From Pseudeuparius sepicola (lineage: Eukaryota > Arthropoda > Insecta > Coleoptera > Anthribidae): a DNA stretch of 64,000 nucleotides. The notes beneath the pieces are model-generated. The model was not told the DNA's origin, made no database searches, and saw only the letters and a list, made by a program, of their open reading frames with translations. Each line of letters opens with the position of its first letter. The stretch's first letter is position 1. Shown here in pieces: positions 18,182-28,796 of this stretch. The position numbers were made by a program, and so were the translations under genes. The stretch is taken from the NCBI GenBank assembly GCA_963920635.1, contig OY987298.1, forward strand, positions 3,100,001-3,164,000, given 5' to 3'.

Positions 18182-20094
18182 ATACCGTTGACAATAGCAA
18201 TCTATATTATATTAAAGATAATACCGATAAGTACAAAATTTTAATTGACACAGGAGCTTATGAACGAAATAATAATAATAATAACGATTACACGGAAAAT
18301 ATAAATAATTTTGAAAGCGAAAATACGAGTTATAATATAAATCAGGTTACGATAGAACCGCGTTGCGAAAAAATATGCAAGTTTCATACGAATAAATATA
18401 CGAATAAAGAAATGATTTTATGCGCACAACGAGTAGAAAAGGTATACGTGCCAAATGCTATAGTAAAAATAAACGAAGACGGTAATTTTTATACGACAAT
18501 ATTAAACGGTAATGCCATAACAAAGGATATTTGTTTCGAAGAATTTGAATTTGAGCCTTACATTAAAGAAACGAACGCTAGTACTAATATTATTTGTAAT
18601 TTTAATAAAACGAAAAGCAGAGTAGAAGAAATAAAAGAATCATTAAGGCTAGAACATTTAAACGAAGAAGAAAAAGAATTAATTACTAATTTATGTTTGA
18701 ATTTTGAAGATATATTTTACTTTGACGGAGATTTTTTAAGTTTTACTAATGAAATAAAACATACTATCGATACAGGCGACGCTAAGCCAATTTTTACTAA
18801 ATCTTATCGATATCCACAAGTTCACAAGGAAGAAGTAAAAACACAAATTAATAAAATGCTTTCTCAAGGAATAATTAGACCTTCTGTTTCACCATGGTCG
18901 TCCCCAGTATGGGTCGTTCCAAAAAAATTAGACGCTTCAGGCAAACAAAAATGGAGAATCGTAATTGATTATCGGAAATTAAATGAATTAACAGTTAATG
19001 ACAGGTATCCACTGCCTAATATTTCAGATATATTAGATCAGTTGGGTCATTGCCATTATTTTACTACTTTAGATTTGGCTTCTGGTTTTCAACAAATTGA
19101 AACGAATCCAGAAGACATTTCGAAAACTGCTTTTTCCGTTGAAAATGGACATTTCGAATATTTACGTATGCCCTTTGGCCTTCGTAATGCGCCCTCAACC
19201 TTTCAGAGGGTTATGGATAATATACTAATGGGGATACAAAACGAAAAGTGCTTAGTTTACATGGACGACATTATTATTTATTCTTCCACAATTAATGAAC
19301 ATATCTCTCGTATTACTGAAGTTTTTCAAAGATTAAGAAATTCAAATCTAAAAATACAGCCAGATAAGCGTGAATTCTTACGAAAAGAAGTAATTTATTT
19401 AGGACATGTTATTACACCTGAAGGGGTCAAACCAAATCCACAAAAAGTACAAGCTGTTATCGATTTTCCTCAACCTGCCAATACTAAACAAATTAAACAA
19501 TTTTTGGGTCTTACTGGTTACTACAGGAAGTTTATTCCAAACTTCGCAAAAATGACAAAGCCTTTAACTCGACTTTTAAGAAAAGACGTACCATTTATTT
19601 TTGATAAAGATTGTCGTGAATCTTTCGAACAACTTAAAAATGCATTAATAACTTCACCAATTCTAATATATCCTAATTTTGAAAAAGAATTTGTTTTAAC
19701 TACAGATGCAAGCGCTTTTGCTGTAGGCGCGGTACTTTCGCAAGGACCTGTTGGAAATGATCTTCCCATAGCATACTTTTCAAGAACCTTAAGTCCAGCA
19801 GAAATGAAATATAGCGTTATAGAGAAAGAACTATTGGCAATAATTGCTGCCGTAAAAAACTATAGACCTTATCTTTTCGGACGAAAATTCTTATTGGTTA
19901 CAGATCATAGACCTTTAACCTGGCTTTTCTCAATAAAAGATCCCGGTAGTCGTTTAGCACGTTGGCGACTTAAATTAGAAGAATATAATTATCAAATAAT
20001 TTATAAACCTGGAAAAATTAATCGAAATGCCGACGCTTTATCTCGAATCAAAATCAATCATATAAAAAAGCTGTTTCCTTTCATACTTCCCTAG
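18100..20094 (+). CDS. pol: Pol part 1: (defective) protease, reverse transcriptase, RNase H
   Basis: The frame is open from the gag overlap to the TAG at 20092-20094. A protease active-site motif, ILIDTGA, is encoded near 18238-18258, but the expected flap and I-[IL]-G-x-D block do not follow; the sequence jumps to an Asn-rich linker. The RT carries VVPKKLD, WRIVIDYRKLN, YFTTLDLASGFQQIE, FGLRNAPSTFQRVMD and catalytic YMDD (LVYMDDIIIYSS). The RNase H carries TTDASAFAVGAVLSQ, YSVIEKELLAI, LVTDHRPLTWL and NADALSRI. The integrase frame lies at -1 relative to this one, and the crossing point has an A AAA AAG heptamer at 20064-20070. Confidence 0.9.
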   Translation, partial: SINSLGPESYSQLQKSWYDQYGPNVCINTVDNSNLYYIKDNTDKYKILIDTGAYERNNNNNNDYTENINNFESENTSYNINQVTIEPRCEKICKFHTNKYTNKEMILCAQRVEKVYVPNAIVKINEDGNFYTTILNGNAITKDICFEEFEFEPYIKETNASTNIICNFNKTKSRVEEIKESLRLEHLNEEEKELITNLCLNFEDIFYFDGDFLSFTNEIKHTIDTGDAKPIFTKSYRYPQVHKEEVKTQINKMLSQGIIRPSVSPWSSPVWVVPKKLDASGKQKWRIVIDYRKLNELTVNDRYPLPNISDILDQLGHCHYFTTLDLASGFQQIETNPEDISKTAFSVENGHFEYLRMPFGLRNAPSTFQRVMDNILMGIQNEKCLVYMDDIIIYSSTINEHISRITEVFQRLRNSNLKIQPDKREFLRKEVIYLGHVITPEGVKPNPQKVQAVIDFPQPANTKQIKQFLGLTGYYRKFIPNFAKMTKPLTRLLRKDVPFIFDKDCRESFEQLKNALITSPILIYPNFEKEFVLTTDASAFAVGAVLSQGPVGNDLPIAYFSRTLSPAEMKYSVIEKELLAIIAAVKNYRPYLFGRKFLLVTDHRPLTWLFSIKDPGSRLARWRLKLEEYNYQIIYKPGKINRNADALSRIKINHIKKLFPFILP

Positions 20095-20222
20095 ACGAAC
20101 CATCTACTTCCCATGATAATCCTCAAGACATTGACCCGCCTATTGACAATAATGAGACTGACGAAATTGCTATAATCTGTAATGAATTTGACAGATTTTT
20201 TGATCTATACAAGACGACTTCA

Positions 20223-22166
20223 ATGATCGACTATTCTAAAATCCAATATACAAATAATCAACTTTTAGACAAAACACACAAGGACATTGTACTAATTTTT
20301 CAACAAGACAAATTAACAGACCTTCACGAAAAAGTTATTGATGATTTACTTGAGCTAAATCCTGATTTTAACTATAATAAAGCAAATGTTCTTTCCAGTC
20401 AAACCGTAGCTAAAAGAAAATATTATATAATTCCTGTTCCTTTTAATTTTGAAACCGCAATACAAGTACTCTTCATATCTCTTTATTACAGTAAAGATAT
20501 ATTCGAAGAAAATAAAACTTATTACATTGAAAACAATCCAGATTTTCCAATTTTAGAAATGTTTAATTTTTTGTTCTCAGATAAAAATTTCCAACTAACA
20601 ATTTGTCAGAACATTGTGACTATACCAGACGAAGACCAAATACCTATAATAATAGATCAATTTCATTCAGGCAAGACAAACTTACATCGAGGAATAAACG
20701 AAACAATTAGACGCATCAAACAAAAATATAATTGGACAGGACTAACTAAAGACGTTGAAACATTTATTCGGCAGTGCGAAATCTGCCAAAAGACAAAAAT
20801 TTGTAGACAAAACTTGGACAGTCCCTTAGTTATTACCGAAACTCCTAAAACTCCTTTCGAAAGAATAAATATTGACATCCTAGAAATCCCAGTAAAAAAT
20901 AATATCCTTACCATAAGAGACGAACTAACAAAATTTACCCAAGCTTATGCACTTCCTAATAAAACAGCGAGATCTGTAGTAGACGCTCTTTTACTCTATT
21001 TTCAACATTTTGGAACTCCTTTAAGAATCCATTGCGATGTAGGTAAAGAATTTAATAATCAATTAATGAAAGATCTTTGTAAATTATACAATATAAAATT
21101 AACTTTCTCTAGTGTTAGTCATCCGCAATCAAATGGCTCCTTAGAAAGATTTCATGCCACCTTAACTGAAATGATACGCGCATGTAGTACAGAAAATCCT
21201 AACGAACACCCATTTCAAATGCTCCCTTACGCTTGTATAGCATATAACAATTCTATAAATAAAACACACGGCTTTACTCCTTACGAATTGCTATTTGGTC
21301 ACACCTCGTCTCGACCTCCAGAAGTTTTGTATAATCAGCAAGAATTAATCTCTAAGTACGTTCGCGATTTAAACAATAAAATAAAGCATTATTATGAAGT
21401 GGCAAGAAAGCGTACGGATATGCGCAAACAAAAGGCGAAACAGCGATTTGATACACACGTTTCGGAGCAGCGACAATTTCGCGTAGGAGAAAAGGTTTAT
21501 GTCAAGGAGTCCCAAATAAAAAATAAACTAGCTAACAAATTTAATGGACCCTATAAAATTAAAGAAATTTATACGAATTCAGCTTTGCTACATAACCCAA
21601 TTACTAACCAAACTACAAAAATGAATTTTGATATGCTAAAGAAATGTCACGAATTACAGGAAGAAGAACTAACGGTTAAAGAATTCTTTTATACTCTAGA
21701 TCGAAAAATCCCTATTGAAAATAATAACGTTTCCATTGAACTGGGCAATTTATTTGATGCCCCTGAAAATATTTCATTAGCTCACTGTGTATCTAAAGAT
21801 TTAAAAATGAATGCAGGAATTGCAAAAGAATTTAAGAATAAATTTGGATATGTAGATGAACTAAAAAATCAAAATAAGTCAATTGGTGAAATAGCAGTAC
21901 TTCAACTTCCGACAAGAAATATTTATTATTTAATAAGTAAAGAATTTTTCTATTATAAACCAACTTATGCTAATTTATTTAATTGCTTAAAGGAATTACG
22001 AACAATTTGTCTCGAGAGCACTGATGAAAAAGATAAAATTATAGCTATACCCAAGTTAGCTTGTGGATTAGACAAATTAGATTGGGACACAGTTCTCCCT
22101 ATGATCAAATATATTTTCAAAAATACTGATATTAAAATAATTTGTTATATCGAACCAAGTTCCTAA
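20223..22166 (+). CDS. pol: Pol part 2: integrase with C-terminal TARG1/OARD1-like macro domain
   Basis: A 647-codon frame, open upstream to about 20061, so the Met at 20223 is probably not a real start; it would be reached by a -1 shift from the RT frame. The order is: N-terminal zinc-binding module (HSGKTNLHRG, then CEICQKTK, about residues 145-195); DDE core D218, D272, E308 (D,D-35-E); and a GPY/F-type module near 435-460 (NKFNGPYKIKEIY). From about 503 to 645 is a macro domain: ELGNLFDAPENISLAHCVS, NAGIAKEFKNKFG, IYYLISKE, KPTYANL and ACGLDKLDW. Lys573 and Asp617 align with the catalytic Lys84 and Asp125 of human TARG1, an ADP-ribose glycohydrolase. The last bases overlap the env region in another frame. 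Confidence 0.88.
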   Translation: MIDYSKIQYTNNQLLDKTHKDIVLIFQQDKLTDLHEKVIDDLLELNPDFNYNKANVLSSQTVAKRKYYIIPVPFNFETAIQVLFISLYYSKDIFEENKTYYIENNPDFPILEMFNFLFSDKNFQLTICQNIVTIPDEDQIPIIIDQFHSGKTNLHRGINETIRRIKQKYNWTGLTKDVETFIRQCEICQKTKICRQNLDSPLVITETPKTPFERINIDILEIPVKNNILTIRDELTKFTQAYALPNKTARSVVDALLLYFQHFGTPLRIHCDVGKEFNNQLMKDLCKLYNIKLTFSSVSHPQSNGSLERFHATLTEMIRACSTENPNEHPFQMLPYACIAYNNSINKTHGFTPYELLFGHTSSRPPEVLYNQQELISKYVRDLNNKIKHYYEVARKRTDMRKQKAKQRFDTHVSEQRQFRVGEKVYVKESQIKNKLANKFNGPYKIKEIYTNSALLHNPITNQTTKMNFDMLKKCHELQEEELTVKEFFYTLDRKIPIENNNVSIELGNLFDAPENISLAHCVSKDLKMNAGIAKEFKNKFGYVDELKNQNKSIGEIAVLQLPTRNIYYLISKEFFYYKPTYANLFNCLKELRTICLESTDEKDKIIAIPKLACGLDKLDWDTVLPMIKYIFKNTDIKIICYIEPSS

Positions 22167-22185
22167 TTCTGAAACTTCGTTACAG

Positions 22186-24058
22186 ATTTTCTTTGTTCGC
22201 TACCGCTATGGCACAATATACACTGCGACCAATTAATAACACCATAGGCGTGTTCTATCAAGAGCAATCCGGACTCAAAATTTCTAATGACAAGTGGAGT
22301 TTATTGGTGTATAAAGACATTTCATCTCTAAAAACAACATTCGAAAATAATAATAAAATTTTAGAAAATATGCAATTTATAATTCAACCAAAAGACGTAC
22401 GAATGGCCGCCTTTCTAAGCGAAGTTAAGTCACATCTCACTTTACTAAATCAACTTTCCGAAAACATTGCGCTCAAATTTGAAGAATTAGCTATTGATGT
22501 AAGAAGATATAAAAGAGGTTTAATTAATGGTTTAGGGTCAGTTTGGAAATTTATTACCGGAAATTTAGACGCTTCAGACGGACAGTATTATAACGATTGT
22601 ATCGACAAAATTAACAGAGACGAACACGAATTAGAAAAATTAATGAAAAAACAAATTTTAGTAACTACTTCAGTTATCAAAAATTTTAACGACTCTATCA
22701 ACAAATTACAAATTGATGAAATTACTTTTAATAATGACATAAAACAAATCGAAAATTACATTTATAACATTTCTGATAATTTTAATTATTACACTGCAAA
22801 ATTACAAGTTTTAGAGATGGCCGAAAGACTCCTAGAATCCTATACCTTTATCGAAAGCAATTTAAATGACATTCTAAACTCTATTACTTTTGCAAAGTTA
22901 CATATCATTCACACGTCAGTTATAACTCCTGAAGACCTGGTTCATCATTTGCAAATAATCGCTCAAACTTTAAACAAAAATAATTTACCCTTAACTCCTC
23001 AACTTCTAAATGTTGCAACTTATCTTGATTTTATAGAACTAAAAGTTTTTCAAACAGAAAATAGGCTTGTTTTTATATTAGATATTCCTTTAGTAGAACC
23101 TCAATGGTATACCCTTTATAGAATTTATCCTATTCCAATTTTCGACAATAAAACTGGATTTTATCACATGGTATCCACTGATACTAAATTTGTAGCAAAA
23201 AGCGATGACCCAACTCTCTATGTAATTCTCTATGATATAAAAAATTGTAAAGAACTAGCATTTGATTTAATAATGTGCAAAGATTTATATCCTACTCCTA
23301 TTGACTCACATTCAAGATGTGAAGCTCAATTATTAGAGGTAAAAACCCATTTACCTAATACTTGTGACATAGTCACAATTTCAATTGAAAGTTACAATGT
23401 ACAATTGATTCAAGAGAATCAATGGTTAATAATTTTAAGTGAAATATTTCCTATAACTATTAAGTGCAAAAATCAAAATCCTTTGACTATAATGCTAGAC
23501 AAAACTTCAATTTTAACGTTAAAATCTGAATGCATTGCTTATATTGGAAGTACTAAAATTCAAACGAAAAATTTAAATAAATCTAATCAAACCTATAAAT
23601 TTCACCCAATTAATATACCATTTGAATGTTGCAAAGAAACTCCAAATAAACTAAAATATCCTGACTTAAAACCTTTACAACTAAATAAATTTAATTATGA
23701 CGATTTAAATGTCGCAAAGCATAAATTAGACGAATATGCAAAGGATCTTGATAATATTATTAACGAACCAACTGTAAATAAGTATACGCCAATATTGACA
23801 TATCTATCCATTGCTTTAATCATACTTTTAATTATTGTGTACTTTTATTTTAAATGTAAAAAGTCTAGGAACATTAAAATAGGCATTATTACTACTAATA
23901 ACGGAGACGATCCTCCACAACCTCCTAGAACTCGAAATCACGTTTTTCAAAATTTAAGAAAATTTGTTACTGTCAAAAGAAGACCTTCGTATAGATTGGA
24001 CGAACCTCGCGAAGAAGAAGAAATTGAACTAAATTCTAATACTAAAACATATGCCTAA
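22186..24058 (+). CDS. env: Envelope fusion protein (baculovirus F-like), main exon
   Basis: The class I fusion-type Env of errantiviruses. The exon starts after a TTACAG acceptor (22180-22185); the unspliced frame is open from an ATG at 22142. A furin-type RRYKR lies at codons 22502-22516 and is followed at once by a fusion-peptide-like GLINGLGSVWKFITGNLD. Long helical regions follow, then a Cys-rich receptor-side segment, one membrane anchor (about 23790-23855, LSIALIILLIIVYFYF), and a cytoplasmic tail of about 65 residues with acidic DEPREEEEIEL. No stops or frameshifts are seen. Env would be infection-competent in structure only if the spliced signal peptide is used. Confidence 0.9.
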
Positions 24059-24095
24059 TTTAATGTCAAAATTTGTTAACACAAATTTTTAATAT

Positions 24096-24106
24096 AAGGG
24101 GGAAGG
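24096..24106 (+). promoter_or_regulatory. Polypurine tract
   Basis: AAGGGGGAAGG directly abuts the 3' LTR and would prime plus-strand DNA synthesis. Confidence 0.9.
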
Positions 24107-24519
24107 TGTTATATCCGACCTCAAGCATCACCTTGATCATAACCTTGTTTTTACCCTTGATTCTGTTTACTGTTGGATATTATGTTCTCATTCTCTATTG
24201 TTCAAGATGCTTACTACAAAGATATCATTTTCCATTGTATATTGTTCTAGAATGATTACTAGAACATATCATATTCCTTTTGAGTATTGTTAAAACTTGC
24301 TTACTGCAAGAATTGCAGAATTTGATCTTCCCTTTGTCTTTATATTCTTTTCCCATGAGAACCACAACACCTCAGCATAACAGATCTGTATAAATAGGAC
24401 CTAGTAAAGTAAGAGTGTTAATTCTAGTCTTGTCTGTAGTCTAAGCCGAAACTCTGTAACTCGCGTTACTCGAATAAAAGTTTTTTAAAAAAGTCTTCGT
24501 CTTCACGTCGCCCGTAACA
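24107..24519 (+). repeat. 3' LTR
   Basis: 413 bp, TG...CA, and on line-by-line reading identical to the 5' LTR at 16232-16644. AATAAA is at 24473-24478. Confidence 0.95.
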
Positions 24520-24771
24520 TACATATGAATATAGCAGACAACAGAGTCTACCTAATTTCTGACCTTTCAATGACGATTTTGATAGTGTAGTGCCGATTTC
24601 AAAAAAAGTTTTTGTTTCACCATTATGTCGACAGCCATCTACAGTGGCTCCATCAGTCCACAATACAAAATTTAAATATACTAATAAGTCTGTCCGGGCA
24701 CTCGGCCTTGTGTAAACAAATGTTTTCCTCTTGCCATCTCCCGCTCCCCTCCTCCCGCCGTTATCGGAGTA

Positions 24772-26068
24772 CCGCGAGCCGATCGATATCTGATAATATA
24801 AGAATATAAGCTGCACACAGTGTAGCTGAGAGCGGTTCGTTCGCATTCTACCGGGTGCGCGCAAAATATTACCGCAAAATATTACCGACCGACCGTGACT
24901 GTGCTGTAGTCATGCCTAGTAACGCTTTTTACTGCAGTGCGGATGGCTGTAAAACCAGTTCAAAAGACTATATTACCTTTTTTTTCATTTCCTAAAGACC
25001 CTGAAAGGTAAGATTGAGTTTGAGGTGCCTACCTACAAAAATTAAGACATTTTTATGTTACATTGAAGAATAATATAGATAGAATATTAAAATATTGAAA
25101 ATTTGAAGGTGCCAGCAATGGAAGAATATAAACCTATAAGAATTTGCACATTTTGATAATCAGTCATTCACTTCGTCCGGAAAACGTTTAGTAAAAACTG
25201 CTGTCCCCTCGGCTGTCCCATTAAGATTATTGCCAGAAGCTTATGGTAAGACGCATGCTTGTGTAGGTACGTATGCGTAATATTTTGCTCTGTATTGTTT
25301 ATGTCAATTTAAATATCAAAATATTTACTACAGGATGAAAAAGTATATATGATTAGTTTACCTCTTTGTCGTTAAATATTTATGTTTTCGTCTGCTCTAT
25401 GTTTTGTTAGGCTTTATTAAAAATGAGCGTAAAACATAAAAAATTGCATTTTTATTCATGTTCCAACCAAAGTCTACAGATATACCTATTAATTATGTAG
25501 ATTCTGGTAATAGCTACCTTGTATTTTAATTTAACTGTACCTACCAAAAACTAACGGTACACTTACCTACACAAAAATAATGTACCAAAGTCTACAAATA
25601 GGTATACTAATATTTGTAGACTTTGGTAAATAATGGAAAGTCAATATGAACCTGCCCCCGTATAACTAGCTTGACGGCGATTTCGTTTAGTCGCCCTCGT
25701 AAATGCGAAGCATGCGAGGTGACGCCGATTTACGACCGGTCGCAAAAAATTGTCGGCTTTTCCGAGAGATCAAAGAAGTGAGCGGACTTTAGTATTTCTA
25801 GACTTTGGTATTATAGTTTATTCTTTTATAGTAACAATTTACAAGCGATAAAAATACGCACTTATGAACTGATCATTTTCTATAATTATGATTTTCATAC
25901 AGTTTTGAACTGGGAGATAACAATGTGGTCTAAACACTTATGCATTTTCAACACTCTCTGGACTGAGCTCCATGATATTTGCAAATATCTCGATGCATCT
26001 TTAATATAATGTCTGGTATTTTCCATGACTGCTTCCTGCATTCAAGACATGTCGTGGTTTATTTCTCT
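24772..26068. repeat. Left part of a giant inverted repeat: promoter-like block plus THAP-bearing arm
   Basis: The block at 24772-24882 (call it P) and the 1140-bp arm at 24929-26068 (T) both recur inverted on the right, at 26828-26935 and 26936-28046. The orders do not mirror: here P precedes T by 46 bp, while on the right they abut on the opposite side. The arm contains THAP-domain coding fragments. Confidence 0.8.
24913..25242 (+). pseudogene. THAP-domain gene fragment, two exons, frameshifted
   Basis: Exon 1 starts ATG at 24913 and reads PSNAFYCSADGCKTSSKDY, the THAP C-x4-C start, then a run of eight Ts that breaks the frame before a FPKDPE-like end and a GGTAAG donor near 25010. A second segment near 25160-25242 reads HFDNQSF, then SGKRLVKTAVPSAVP, the THAP C-terminal AVPTIF-type motif, before a GTAAGA donor. 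The inverted copy at 26936-28046 has nine Ts in the same run. THAP domains bind DNA in P-element transposases and host THAP proteins; the origin here is unknown. Confidence 0.6.
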
Positions 26069-26684
26069 ATTGTTTATTTTACAAACTTCCAGTAATTCTC
26101 AATTTGGTATAAATATATCTGAAATACGTATGATATGAGGTAGGACTTTTCCTGGGTATATTCGGGTGTATTCACTTCGCATTCTTTTCGCAAGAAACAT
26201 AACATTCAACAATATCGTTTTTTTCACTAATATTATAACATTTTCACCGCGCGATGTGGTAATACAACAAGAGTGGTAGAATGTTATATGAATAACCCTG
26301 TACAAACGAAAAGCGATCTTTAATCGGTCCCATTTAAATCTAAGGAAGCCAGTGTCTAAGCAACACAATTTCACTGAAAGTCTAGACTAAAATTCTAGAC
26401 CGCCACGTTTCTCGACTCAAATCTAATTCACACCTTTGAAGATTCCGCCAGGCACCTACTAATACGCCGAGAAAATGAAACCCAATGATGGGGAGGCAGG
26501 AACACGCCCTCAACGTAAACCACGTTTGCTTATATTTTGTGAGGTTAAGTAATGCGATATAATGTATTCCCAATATTTACCCGAAACTCGGCAGCGGGAT
26601 AAACTTGGGGCGCCATCTGCTTAATAATATTTGCTGAATCACTGGAGGAATATAAGGGATTAATCTATGCGCATATTGGAAGGT
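26069..26684. other. Centre of the giant inverted repeat
   Basis: Mostly unpaired sequence between the arms; no gene is recognised. Confidence 0.4.
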
Positions 26685-28185
26685 CCATGTTGGCTAATTA
26701 CCTATTTATTAGTATCTACTATTAAAAATAACAAGAACAAATATCAGTTTCAATCGCATCTTGATGGTATTGTGTTTTGGATCGCTCTGTATACCATGTG
26801 GCGCGGCGTCTGCCTGCAACACTTATATTTTGCGGTAATATTTTGCGCGCACCCGGTAGAATGCGAACGAACCGCTCTCAGCCACACTGTGTACAGCTTA
26901 TTTTCTTATATTATAAGATATCGATCGGCTCGCGGAGAGAAATAAACCACGACATGTTTTGACTGCAGGAAGCAGTCATGGAAAATATTATATTAAAGTT
27001 GCATCGAGATATTTGCAAATATCATGGAGCTCAGTCCAGAGGTGTTGAAAATGCATAAGTGTTTAGACCACATTGTTATCTCCCAGAACAAAACTGTATG
27101 AAAATGATAATTATCGAAGATCAGTTTATAAGTGCGTATTTTTATCACTTGTAAATTGTTACTACCAAAGTCTAGAAATGCTAAAGTCCGCTCACTTCTT
27201 TGATCTCTCGGAAAAGCCGACAATTTTTTGCGACCGGTGGTAAATCAGCGTCACCTCGCACGCTTCGCATTTACGAGGGCGACTAAACGAAATCGCCGTC
27301 AAGCTAGTTATACGGGGGCAGGTTCATATTGACTTTCCATTATTTACCAAAGTCTACAAATATTAGTATACCTATTTGTAGACTTTGGTACAACATTATT
27401 TATGTAGGTAAGTGCACCGTTAGTTTTTGGTACGTACAGTTAAATTAAAATACAAGATAGCTATTACCAGAATCTACATAATTAGTAGGTATATCTGTAT
27501 ACTTTGGTTGGACCATGAATAAAAATACAATTTTTTATGTTTAACGTTCATTTTTAATAAAGCCTAACAAAACATAGAGCAGACGAAAACGTAAATATTT
27601 AACGACAAAGAGGTAAACTAATCATATATACTTTTTCATCCTGTAGTAAATATTTTGATATTTAAATTGACATAAACAATACAGAGCAAAATATTACGCA
27701 TACGTACCTACACAAGCATGCGTCTTACCATAAGCTTCTGGCAATAATCTTAATGGGACAGCCGAGGGGACAGCAGTTTTTACTAAACGTTTTCCGGACG
27801 AAGTGAATGACTGATCATCAAAATGTGCAAATTCTTATGGGTTTATATTCTTCCATTGCTGGCACCTTCAAATTTTCAATATTTTAATATTATATCTATA
27901 TTATTCTTCAATGTAACATAAAAATGTCTTAATTTTTGTAGGTAGGCACCTCAAACTCAATCTTACCTTTCAGGGTCTTTAGGAAATGAAAAAAAAAGGT
28001 AATATAGTCTTTTGAACTGGTTTTACAGCCATCCGCACTGCAGTAACCATGTTGGCTAATTACCTATTTATTAGTATCTACTATTAAAAATAACAAGAAC
28101 AAATATCAGTTTCAATCGCATCTTGATGGTATTGTGTTTTGGATCGCTCTGTATACCATGTGGCGCGGAGTCTGCCTGCAACACT
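26685..28185. repeat. 139-bp direct repeats flanking the inverted THAP arm
   Basis: The block at 26685-26823 is repeated at 28047-28185 with one difference seen (GCGGCGTC versus GCGGAGTC). Between them lie the inverted P block (26828-26935) and inverted T arm (26936-28046). The layout D-P'-T'-D resembles one and a bit units of a tandem or circular molecule. Confidence 0.75.
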
Positions 28186-28796
28186 GAATATTTATCGAAC
28201 CACTGAAACCACCGACGGAAAAAAACTTCTGCCGGTCCGGTCCTGTCGCGACACAATTAAAGATAATCAGTCGGGACCGATTAAAGGGAGGCCCCAGCCC
28301 GGAGCCGATTAGAGATAATCAGTCAACGCGAATCGGACGTGTTTTTCTGGCGGAAAGCGACCGCCGGTCGATGGAGATAATTGATGAATGCAGTGGGAAG
28401 AACGGTGGTAAATAATGACGTATTTAGTGAACAAGGCAGTCTCTAAGAATAGAAAAGCAAAATATTTATTTAGCATCGAATTATTAAGTAACGCAAGGGA
28501 CAAGCCGAGGCACACGGGATAGAAGGCCTGCAGCCATCCCCTCCCCTCCGCTGCAACGTCACACTTTCCGTTCTCAGTCGAGGCGCACCGAGGCGCGCGG
28601 CTTTACGGCACGGTGTTCGTGCATATACAGCTACAAATCCTCATATTCAGTTATCCTTTCTTATATAGTGTTCAGCGCAATTCAAATATTCAGGCAGTAT
28701 ATCGTCATTTAATTGAAAAAAAAAAAAAACAAACAGGGCGATACGTAATTACAGATTTGTTAAACTACTGGAAATTTGTCTCAAAATTCTGCATAT
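28186..28796. other. Moderately GC-rich, possibly host-derived sequence
   Basis: CG-rich stretches (28205-28390, 28505-28610) differ from the elements around them, and TTCTCAGTCG at about 28571 could be an initiator. No coding exon was recognised. Confidence 0.3.

Larger units (their letters stand above)
16228..24523 (+). mobile_element. Full-length errantivirus (Ty3/gypsy with env), very recent insertion
   Basis: The element proper is 16232-24519 with TACA duplications at 16228-16231 and 24520-24523. It carries two 413-bp LTRs, a primer-binding site, gag, pol (two frames), env and a polypurine tract. The empty site would be an alternating purine/pyrimidine ATATACATATG, which fits the known YRYRYR preference of errantiviruses. 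By eye the LTRs show no difference. Confidence 0.95.

Noticed and set aside
26685..28185. 139-bp direct repeats as LTRs
   Set aside because: No TG...CA ends, primer site or polypurine tract, and the enclosed DNA is the inverted THAP arm.
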